NCBI GenBank assembly: GCA_902826395.1
Contig: CADEER010000006.1
Coordinates: 57,505-90,894 of the forward strand
Reading direction: 5' to 3'
Source: an uncultured bacterium
GTDB lineage: Bacteria; Desulfobacterota; Binatia; HRBIN30; CADEER01
DNA: 33,390 bases
Shown one piece after another: positions 9,505 to 15,776 of the stretch (within the stretch, counting starts at the first letter, position 1; each line of letters opens with the position of its first letter). A program made the position numbers and the translations under genes. Below the pieces are notes generated by a model, which was not told where the DNA came from, ran no database searches, and saw nothing but the letters and a program-made list of their open reading frames with translations.

Positions 9505-9746
9505 AGGTGCGCGTCCTCTTCTTCGCGTCGCTGCGCGAGAAGGTGAAAGCGAGCGAGGCGACCGAAACGCTCGCGGATGGGGCGCGTGTCGCCGATCTGT
9601 GGGAGCAGTTGTGCGGCAAGCACCCCGCCATCGCGCCGATGGCGGCGTCCGTGTCGTTCGCCGTCAACCGCGAGTACGCCGACCGTGAGCTGGTTCTGCA
9701 CGACGGCGACGAAGTGGCGCTGATCCCACCGGTCAGCGGCGGCTGA
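9501..9746 (+). CDS. moaD: Molybdopterin synthase small subunit MoaD (ThiS/MoaD ubiquitin-like)
   Basis: MoaD carries a C-terminal thiocarboxylate that donates sulfur to precursor Z through MoaE. The start is GTG 9501, which overlaps the upstream stop, giving 81 residues starting VKVRVLFFASLRE. The ubiquitin-like fold pattern and the obligatory C-terminal IPPVSGG with terminal Gly-Gly are present. The frame upstream of 9501 lies inside the preceding gene. No moaE is visible in the window. Confidence 0.92.
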   Translation: MKVRVLFFASLREKVKASEATETLADGARVADLWEQLCGKHPAIAPMAASVSFAVNREYADRELVLHDGDEVALIPPVSGG

Positions 9747-9751
9747 ACGGC

Positions 9752-10240
9752 ATGAGTGATCTCGAAGAGATCCGCCAACTGGCGTATCGCTATGCGCTGG
9801 CGGTCGATTCGCGCGATCTCGAAACCCTCGTGTCGCTGTTCGTCGACGACGTGCGCGTCGGGCGTGACGGAATCGGACGCGCCGCCCTGCGCGCCGACTT
9901 CGAGCGCCAGCTACACGCCGTTGGCGCCACGATTCTGCACGTCACCAACCACATCATCGATCTCGACGGCGCCGACGCGGCGCGCGGCACGGTGTACTGC
10001 CGGGGCGAGATCGAGCTCGGCGAACAGTGGATCCACCAGGCGATTCTCTATCTCGACACCTACGCGCGCCGCGACGGCAAGTGGCTCTTCGTCCGCCGCA
10101 TCCACAAGCTCTGGTACGGCGCCGCCGTCGCGATCAATCCGCGATCCCAGCCGCCCGCCGAGTGGCCGCGCAGCCAGATCGGCCGCGGCACGCTGCCGGA
10201 GGAGTGGGCGACCTGGCGGGACTTCTGGAAGAAGTCCTGA
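9752..10240 (+). CDS. SnoaL-like / NTF2-fold protein
   Basis: The 162-residue protein begins EEIRQLAYRYALAVDSRDLETLVSLFVDDV, the typical opening helix and strand of the SnoaL/NTF2-like superfamily, which includes hydratases, cyclases and non-catalytic binders. Later strands include HVTNHIIDLDG, GTVYCRGE and YLDTYARRDGKWLFVRRIH. The Y-x-D pattern and His in HVTNH could form an active-site pocket, but substrate cannot be inferred. It starts 5 bp after moaD and ends 6 bp from the convergent histidine kinase. Confidence 0.82.
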   Translation: MSDLEEIRQLAYRYALAVDSRDLETLVSLFVDDVRVGRDGIGRAALRADFERQLHAVGATILHVTNHIIDLDGADAARGTVYCRGEIELGEQWIHQAILYLDTYARRDGKWLFVRRIHKLWYGAAVAINPRSQPPAEWPRSQIGRGTLPEEWATWRDFWKKS

Positions 10241-10246
10241 ATCGCA

Positions 10247-12019
10247 TCAAACGACGCGACGGATCGGACGCACGTTGTCGTCGGCCGCGTCGAGCGCCGG
10301 CCGCTTCTCGACATGGATCAGCTTGCCGGTGATCTCGCGCGGCAATTGCAGGCGCACCGTCGTGCCCTTGCCGAGCTCGCTCTCTACGTCGAGACGACCG
10401 CCCAGCAGCGTGGCGAGCTCGCGCACCAACGGCAGACCGACACCGAGACCGCCGTAGCGGCGCGTGAACGAACCGTCGACCTGGCGGAAGTCGTCGAAGA
10501 CGAGCGCCAGGTCGGACGATGCGATGCCGATACCCGTATCGGAGATCGAGAGCTCGACTGCCATTTCACCCGAGCGCCGCACCATGACGTTGATGCGACC
10601 CTTCTCGGTGAACTTGGCAGCGTTGCTGAGCAGTCCGCCGACCGCCTGCATCAGCTTGCGACGGTCGGTCGTGATCGTGTCCGCGTCGGCGTCGACCTGC
10701 CAGGAGACGGCCACCGGCTTGTCCGCGACCTGCCCGCGCACCTGGCGGCCGAGCTCGTCGATGAGCGCGGTCAGCGAGACCGACTCGGCCACCACGCGGC
10801 CGTAGCCGGCGCGCAGCTCGGCGAACGTCAGCAGCTCCTCTAGCAGGTTCTTCAGGCGCCAGCCGTTCACCCGCATGCGCTCGAGGCTCTCTTCGACCAT
10901 CGGGTCGCTGGTCTTGTCGACGGCACTCTCGAGGATCTCGAGGTATCCGAGGATGGCGTGCAGCGGCGTGCGGAACTCGTGCGACACCGTGGCGAGGAAC
11001 TCGTCCTTGGCTCGCGCCGCCGTCTCGGCCTCGGTCGACTGCGCGGCGGAGTGCAGCGCCGCCGCCGCGGTATGGGCGACGATCTGGCAGATCCACTGCT
11101 CCTGATCGCTCAGCGGCTGGCGACTTGAGCAATCGACGATCAGCGAGCCGAAGCACTCACCGCGCGAACGCAAGGGAAACGCGATCAGCCCGCGCTCGCG
11201 AAAGCTCTCGATCTCGACGCCGACGACTCGACAGCGGACGCCGTCGCAAGCGCTTTCGACGAAACGCCCCATGCCGCGAACGAACTCCTCGGTGACCTCG
11301 CTCTCGGAGAAGGCACCGGCGAGGTCGAGAAGCAGGCGCAATTGGCGGCTCTCGTACTCCGCGGTCAGGCGGCGCCGGCGCTCCGTCTTCAACTGCTCGA
11401 TCACCATCGCGTAGAAGACACCGACCAGGAAGAAGAACGGCAGGCGAACCCAGACCGCCGGCGTCAGCGCCGAGCCGCCGTCGAGCCACAGCCAGTAGCC
11501 GTACATCGCCGCGACGAGCGCGCTGCCGATCGCGATCTGGCCAAGTGTTTCGCCGATCGATACCAGGAAGATGGTGAAGAAATAGACGAGAATCAGATCC
11601 TGCGAGACGGCGTGGCTCCACGACAGACAGGCCAGGATCATGGCGCTGTCGGCGAGCAGGAGCAGCGGACCGAAGCGCGAATCGTCGAAGCGCTCGCGTG
11701 GCAGGAAGATCAACACGGCATGCGACACAGCGAATGCGAGGACGGCGAGGATCGCGACGGCGATGCCGACCGAACCCGAGCCAAACGCGAGGTAGGCCGC
11801 GGTCGCAAAGACGATCGAACGCACCGCCAGGATCAATCGCTTGCGACCGATGGGACCCATCCAGGACGGCGGGCTGGGAAGAGCCTCCGGCGCTTCGGCC
11901 GGCGGCATGGTGGGCGGCTCTTCCATACGCTCTACCGGGTCCATGCGGTCCATGAGGTCGGAATTGATCGCTCGTATCGGTGGTGTCACGGAGCCCATGG
12001 GACGGCGGCGGCGGCCCAC
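10247..12019 (-). CDS. Membrane sensor histidine kinase (TM region, GAF-like, HisKA, HATPase_c)
   Basis: The 590-residue protein has a Pro-rich cytoplasmic start, about six membrane segments (60-208), a coiled linker, and a GAF-like domain (about 228-325). HisKA follows with the phospho-acceptor His347 in SHEFRTPLH, then HATPase_c with N466 in LLSNAAKF, DTGIGI (494-499) and GGLGVGL (523-529). The short C-terminal tail is basic. The start is uncertain: GTG 12019 opens the frame, and ATG seven codons later is equally plausible. No response regulator lies beside it, so it is an orphan kinase here. It is convergent with the SnoaL-like gene. Confidence 0.92.
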   Translation of the reverse strand: MGRRRRPMGSVTPPIRAINSDLMDRMDPVERMEEPPTMPPAEAPEALPSPPSWMGPIGRKRLILAVRSIVFATAAYLAFGSGSVGIAVAILAVLAFAVSHAVLIFLPRERFDDSRFGPLLLLADSAMILACLSWSHAVSQDLILVYFFTIFLVSIGETLGQIAIGSALVAAMYGYWLWLDGGSALTPAVWVRLPFFFLVGVFYAMVIEQLKTERRRRLTAEYESRQLRLLLDLAGAFSESEVTEEFVRGMGRFVESACDGVRCRVVGVEIESFRERGLIAFPLRSRGECFGSLIVDCSSRQPLSDQEQWICQIVAHTAAAALHSAAQSTEAETAARAKDEFLATVSHEFRTPLHAILGYLEILESAVDKTSDPMVEESLERMRVNGWRLKNLLEELLTFAELRAGYGRVVAESVSLTALIDELGRQVRGQVADKPVAVSWQVDADADTITTDRRKLMQAVGGLLSNAAKFTEKGRINVMVRRSGEMAVELSISDTGIGIASSDLALVFDDFRQVDGSFTRRYGGLGVGLPLVRELATLLGGRLDVESELGKGTTVRLQLPREITGKLIHVEKRPALDAADDNVRPIRRVV

Positions 12020-12190
12020 GGCGGTTTATCCGCTCGTGGTGCAAGGGCGATGCCATGGCGGATTCTCGGCAGCATGCGGAAGCGCGCCGGTCGAGTGATG
12101 CGATCTGCGGGGAACTCTCGCCACGGTCGCCGAAAAGTTGCCGGCGCCAGAGCCGCGACGGCAGTTGGCGAAAGGCCCCCCTCCCGTTCC

Positions 12191-12325
12191 GAGACTGTCG
12201 GAAAACGAAAGATCAGTGACCGTACACGTACTCGTACTCGTACACGGAGTTTCCTGCAGAATTCGGGCATGAATCGTGTACGGGTACGCGTACGAGTACG
12301 TGTACGGGAGAAAATCGACGGTCTC
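12191..12325 (+). mobile_element. Miniature inverted-repeat element, copy A (GTAC-hexamer palindrome)
   Basis: The 135-bp element begins GAGACTGTCG and ends CGACGGTCTC (10-bp terminal inverted repeats, one mismatch). It is bounded by the direct repeat TTCC on both sides (12187-12190 and 12326-12329), as left by transposition. Inside are two facing arrays of GTAC hexamers: four GTACs on the left and five on the right. They flank a loop containing CTGCAGAATTC, so a single strand can fold into a long hairpin. A near-identical copy in opposite orientation is at 29450-29577. No transposase is present, so it would be non-autonomous. Confidence 0.85.
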
Positions 12326-12361
12326 TTCCGAGGAGTGATCGCAAACGCCCCCCCGTTCATC

Positions 12362-12442
12362 CCGAGTAGCGAGCGCAGCGAGCGTATCGAGGGACGGCCC
12401 CCGCGTGCCTCGATACGCCGGGGCTCCGCCCCGGCTACTCGG
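12362..12442. repeat. Cloverleaf-like palindromic sequence
   Basis: The outer arms CCGAGTAGC (12362-12370) and GCTACTCGG (12434-12442) are perfect inverted repeats. Inside them are a 10-bp pair CGTATCGAGG/CCTCGATACG (12383-12392, 12408-12417) and a CCGGGGC/GCCCCGG hairpin (about 12418-12434). It sits 29 bases beyond the thiolase stop, so it could serve as a terminator or mRNA-end structure. It resembles REP-type intergenic palindromes. Only one copy is seen here. Confidence 0.75.
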
Positions 12443-12471
12443 CATGGACGGCTTTTGTGTCGAGACGCCGC

Positions 12472-13620
12472 CTATTTCTCGTTGCCGAGGACCACGACGC
12501 AAGAAACCGCGCCGGGACCGCCGACATTGTGCGCGAGACCGAGTTGCGCATCGGCCACCTGGCGCTCACCGCAGTCGCCGCGCAATTGCTGCACACATTC
12601 GTAGATCATTCGCACGCCGCTGGCTCCGATCGGATGGCCGAACGACTTGAGGCCGCCGCTCGGGTTGATCGGCAGATCGCCGCCGAGCGTGGTGCGACCC
12701 TCCTCGACCCAGTGCCATGCTTCGCCCTTGGCGCAGAAGCCGAGGTCCTCGACGTTCGAGATCTCGGTCCACGTGAAGCAGTCGTGAACTTCAGCAAAGT
12801 CGATGTCGCCTGGAGCGATGCCCGCCATCTCGTACGCACTGCGCGACGCGACGGCGGTCGATCGAAAACCCAGGTAGTCGAAGGTCGGATCGTAGTACGG
12901 GCGTCCGGTGGTCACCGACAGCCCAACTCCCTTCACCCAGATCGGCTCGGACTTGAAGCGCGGCGCCAGATCGGCGCGGCAGAGGATCGCGGCAGCGGCG
13001 CCATCGGTGGTGGGGCAACAGTCAAACAAGCCGAACGGCGACGAGATCATCGGCGCTGCCAAGACCTTGTCGACAGTGACCTCGGAGCGCAGATGCGCCT
13101 TCGGATTGCGGGCGCCGTTGTAGTGGTTCTTCACCGCCACCTTGGCCAGCGTCTCGCGCCCCATGCCGTAGGTGTGCATGTAGCGGTTCGCCGCCAACGC
13201 GAACAGACCCGGCGCCGAATTGCCCTTGCCGAGCAGCGGATGGCCGAATCTCGGCAAGCCGCGGCCGCCGCGATCCTTCAGCTTCTCGGCGCCGACGACG
13301 AGGACGATGTCGTACGTGCCGGAGGCGATGGCCATGCAGGCGTTGCGAACCGCATCGGTACCGGTCGCGCAGTAGTTCTCGACGCGCGTCACCGGCCGAT
13401 CGTAGAGGCGCAGTGCGTCGGCCAGAGACACCGCCGCCTTGCCGCCCGACGGCCCCGGCATGTACGTGCCGAGATACGCCGCCCCGATGTCGGCGGGATC
13501 GACGCCCGCATCGTCATACGCCTGGAACGCCGCATCACAAATGAGATCTTCGTAGCCCTGCTCGAAGAGGTCCCCGAAGCGAGTGCAGCCGACGCCGACT
13601 ACTGCGATTTGGTCGCGCAT
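12472..13620 (-). CDS. Thiolase-family acetyl-CoA acetyltransferase (SCP-x/lipid-transfer type)
   Basis: The enzyme class condenses or cleaves acyl-CoA thioesters. The 382-residue protein carries the nucleophile Cys84 in VENYCATGTDA, the EVHDCF box (277-282, His279) and GGLKSFGHPIGASG with His329, followed by the Gly-rich C-terminal HNVGGPGAVSC. Spacing of these motifs matches the SCP-x-like thiolase subgroup, which often works with DUF35 OB-fold proteins. The neighbouring gene at 13840 carries such an OB-fold domain, so the two products may form a complex as in the archaeal thiolase/HMG-CoA synthase assembly. The two genes are separated by a heptamer-array element. ATG 13620 is the start. 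Confidence 0.9.
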   Translation of the reverse strand: MRDQIAVVGVGCTRFGDLFEQGYEDLICDAAFQAYDDAGVDPADIGAAYLGTYMPGPSGGKAAVSLADALRLYDRPVTRVENYCATGTDAVRNACMAIASGTYDIVLVVGAEKLKDRGGRGLPRFGHPLLGKGNSAPGLFALAANRYMHTYGMGRETLAKVAVKNHYNGARNPKAHLRSEVTVDKVLAAPMISSPFGLFDCCPTTDGAAAAILCRADLAPRFKSEPIWVKGVGLSVTTGRPYYDPTFDYLGFRSTAVASRSAYEMAGIAPGDIDFAEVHDCFTWTEISNVEDLGFCAKGEAWHWVEEGRTTLGGDLPINPSGGLKSFGHPIGASGVRMIYECVQQLRGDCGERQVADAQLGLAHNVGGPGAVSCVVVLGNEK

Positions 13621-13662
13621 TGATGCAGTAGTCCCGTCGATTCGAAGCTTTGCAACACAATG

Positions 13663-13833
13663 CAGGGGTCAGGGGCCAGGGGCCAGGAGCCAGGGTTCAG
13701 GGAATGTAGAATCTTCGCGTTCCGCGAAGATTCCGTCAGTTGGTTGAACGTTCGCGCGCTGATCTCTCCAAACGACGCGCCTTCGCGAAGGCGCCACCAC
13801 CCCTGGTCCCTGACCCCCGATCCCTGACCCCTG
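13663..13833. repeat. Inverted heptamer-array element E1 with short hairpin core
   Basis: Six tandem CAGGGGN-type heptamers run on the plus strand (13663-13704) and are followed by TGTA. A 94-bp core (13705-13798) ends in the spacer CACC. Five heptamers then run on the minus strand (13799-13833). The core holds a perfect 11-bp hairpin (GAATCTTCGCG, TTC loop, 13709-13733) and an 18-bp palindrome (GCGCCTTCGCGAAGGCGC, 13777-13794). No gene is seen in the core. The element follows the stop of the HMG-CoA-synthase-like gene. The arrays are G-tract rich and could also form G-quadruplexes. Confidence 0.85.
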
Positions 13834-13880
13834 GGAAGGTCAGGCCGAGGCGGGCAACGCCCGCCTCGGCCTGGCCTTCC
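13834..13880 (-). terminator. 22-bp hairpin overlapping the end of the HMG-CoA-synthase-like gene
   Basis: The arms 13834-13855 and 13859-13880 pair along 22 bases with a single mismatch and a 3-base loop. The stem encodes the last about 12 residues (ARPRRALPASA region) and the TGA at 13840-13842. No U-run follows, so it is terminator-like or mRNA-protecting rather than a classical intrinsic terminator. Confidence 0.65.
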
Positions 13881-15249
13881 AATAGTAGTTGCGGTTGCCG
13901 CCGCCCTCGTGCAGGCGGCGGTAGGTGAGCACGACCGGAGCGCCGATGGCTATGTCGTCGGCGTCGGCGATCTGCAGGTAGAGGCGGCCGCCGGCCTCGG
14001 CATCGACGACGGCCATCGGCAGCGGGTGCTCGAGGTTGGCGATCAGGTGATCGACGGTAAACGTGAACACCGTGCCGCGGCGCCGGATCGCCACGTCGTC
14101 CAAGCATTCGCGCCGCCGGCAAGCGACGCAGACGCGCGCGACCGGATACTGCACCTGGCCACACTCGCGACAGCGGCTGCCGTGCAGGCGGACGTTCTGC
14201 GCCAGCTCCTTGTGCTCGAGCACGTTGGTGACCACGTCGCTCGGCTCGTCGACTTCCACGAGGCGCCGGTACTTGAGGTACTTCTCGTACGACGCCAGCG
14301 GCTCGCCGGCGTCGATCCACGCCTGCACCGGCACCTCGCCGCGCCGCTGAGCAATGGCATCGGTCGCACGTAACAGCAGCGCATCGGCGCCCTCACCGAA
14401 GCCGCCGACGAGGATCCAGTCGCCCGGCGCCGCGGCGTCGAGCGCGCGCGCCAGCAGCAGCGGCGCCTCCGCCGAACCGGTGCAGCCGACGTCGGCAGAC
14501 AGCGACGCCGTCAGTTGCTCGGGCTTGAAACCCATCGAGCGCGCCAGATCGGAGGCGGCACGGGCGTCCGGCGAATACAGCGCCAGCGCCGCGATCGATG
14601 CCGGCGCCAGGGATTGGCGGCGCAACAGCGTTTCGATCACCGGTCGCAGATCGCGTGCGTAGCCGTAGTCGTTGGCGAACTTGCCGCCGGCCACCTGGAC
14701 GCCGCTCTGCCGATCGGTGCGCCAGTGATACGTGAACTCCTCGCTGACCGACGCCGCATCGACGATCTCGGCGATCACGTCGCGATCCGAGACGACGAAT
14801 GCCGCCGCACCGTCGCCGAGCACGCCTTCGAGCTCGCTCTCCGGCGCCGCCAGGCGCACATCGGCGGCGGTCACCAACACGCGCGAAGCCGCGCCCGCTT
14901 GCACAGCTCGCGTCGCAGCCAGCAGAGCACTCACCCCACAGCGCGTCGAGCCCGAAAAATCAGCGGTGAAGATCTCGCGCGACAGATCGCACACCGTCGC
15001 GACGACCCCGGCGCACTGCTTCTCCAGATACGGCGCACTGACACTGGCGAAGTACACACCGTCGATCGCGTGTGGCGCGTCGCCCAGACACCCCATCGCC
15101 GCCTCGATCGCGAGCGTCAGCGAGTCTTCGTCATAGTTCGCGACAGCGACACATCCCTTGGGCTGCCGACTGCCCCACGCGGAGCCGATGGCGGAACGCG
15201 GCAACCGCGGTTTGGGGATGTAGCTGGCGTAGTGGGAGATTCCGATCAT
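13840..15249 (-). CDS. HMG-CoA synthase/ketoacyl synthase III-like protein fused to a zinc-ribbon OB-fold (DUF35) domain
   Basis: Residues 1 to about 335 form a thiolase-fold condensing enzyme with the probable nucleophile Cys104 in GSTRCGVSAL and a G-G-F-G-E-G-A box (282-288), as in HMG-CoA synthase and KAS III. Residues about 345-460 are a DUF35 module: a zinc ribbon with Cys360, Cys363, Cys374 and Cys377, then an OB-fold (GTVFTFTVDH, MAVVDAEAGGRLYLQI). Together with the thiolase downstream it recalls the archaeal thiolase/DUF35/HMG-CoA synthase complex, but here DUF35 is fused to the synthase. The start ATG 15249 lies 4 bp from a CAGGGGN array and lacks a visible ribosome site. Product and pathway are unproven. 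Confidence 0.85.
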   Translation of the reverse strand: MIGISHYASYIPKPRLPRSAIGSAWGSRQPKGCVAVANYDEDSLTLAIEAAMGCLGDAPHAIDGVYFASVSAPYLEKQCAGVVATVCDLSREIFTADFSGSTRCGVSALLAATRAVQAGAASRVLVTAADVRLAAPESELEGVLGDGAAAFVVSDRDVIAEIVDAASVSEEFTYHWRTDRQSGVQVAGGKFANDYGYARDLRPVIETLLRRQSLAPASIAALALYSPDARAASDLARSMGFKPEQLTASLSADVGCTGSAEAPLLLARALDAAAPGDWILVGGFGEGADALLLRATDAIAQRRGEVPVQAWIDAGEPLASYEKYLKYRRLVEVDEPSDVVTNVLEHKELAQNVRLHGSRCRECGQVQYPVARVCVACRRRECLDDVAIRRRGTVFTFTVDHLIANLEHPLPMAVVDAEAGGRLYLQIADADDIAIGAPVVLTYRRLHEGGGNRNYYWKARPRRALPASA

Positions 15250-15391
15250 CGATCAGGGGCCAGGAGCCAGGGGCCGGGGGTCAGGGAATGTACTCTCATC
15301 TGATTCAACATCCTCAGCGCCGATGGGACATTCGGCAGGTTGCACTGACACGCGCACCTGGCCACTATCTGAATTGGTATCTGATTGATCT

Positions 15392-15760
15392 ATGGCGATA
15401 CGTAGCTATCGAGATCTGGTCGTCTGGCAACGGGCCATGGCGCTGGTGGCGGAGTGCTATCAAGCGACCTCGGCACTTCCAAGCTCAGAGCAATACGGGC
15501 TGGTGAGCCAGATCCGTCGGGCTGCCGTTTCAGTGCCATCGAATCTGGCCGAGGGACACGGACGCGCCCACACGGGCGACTACCTGCGTCACATATCCAT
15601 CGCCTATGGATCTCTGATGGAGCTCGAAACCCAGATCCTGATTGCGATCAAGCTGGAGATGATGGCGCGAGGAACAGGCGGCTCCCTCCTTGGCAAGGCC
15701 GCCGAGATCGGCCGAATGCTGAACGGCTTGGAGCGCTCCCTCAAGAATCGAAAACCATAG
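15392..15760 (+). CDS. Four-helix-bundle protein (23S rRNA intervening-sequence protein family)
   Basis: The 122-residue protein has the family hallmarks SYRDLVVWQRAMALV, then QIRRAAVSVPSNLAEGHGR with the conserved S-x-P-x-N-x-A-E-G, then DYLRHISIAYGSLMELETQI. Relatives are encoded in intervening sequences of 23S rRNA genes or as stand-alone genes, and are structurally related to the Avd accessory proteins of diversity-generating retroelements. The molecular function of the stand-alone forms is not established. It is the only plus-strand gene in a long minus-strand run and sits inside inverted CAGGGGN arrays. No ribosome site is visible before ATG 15392. No reverse transcriptase is nearby. 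Confidence 0.9.
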   Translation: MAIRSYRDLVVWQRAMALVAECYQATSALPSSEQYGLVSQIRRAAVSVPSNLAEGHGRAHTGDYLRHISIAYGSLMELETQILIAIKLEMMARGTGGSLLGKAAEIGRMLNGLERSLKNRKP

Positions 15761-15776
15761 CCCCGCCAGGGGCTAT
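15757..15776. terminator. Bidirectional hairpin between convergent stop codons
   Basis: ATAGCCCC and GGGGCTAT form a perfect 8-bp stem with a GCCA loop. The two TAG stops, of the four-helix gene (15758-15760) and the FG-GAP gene (complement of 15773-15775), lie in the two arms. It may end transcription from both sides, although no U-run follows. Confidence 0.6.

Larger units (their letters stand above)
12020..12471. other. 452-bp intergenic region filled by repeat elements
   Basis: The region lies between the kinase start and the thiolase stop, both on the minus strand. It contains the GTAC palindromic element (12191-12325) and a cloverleaf-like palindrome (12362-12442). The remaining 12020-12190 presumably holds the kinase promoter. 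Frames through the GTAC array (Arg-Thr, Arg-Val or Tyr-Thr repeats) are not genes. Confidence 0.7.

Noticed and set aside
12205-12325. Open frames with Arg-Thr, Arg-Val or Tyr-Thr repeats over the GTAC arrays
   Set aside because: All frames are low complexity and arise from the palindrome; no ribosome site or domain is visible.
15392-15760. Diversity-generating retroelement around the four-helix-bundle gene
   Set aside because: No reverse transcriptase or template/variable repeat pair is visible; only the family relation to Avd remains.
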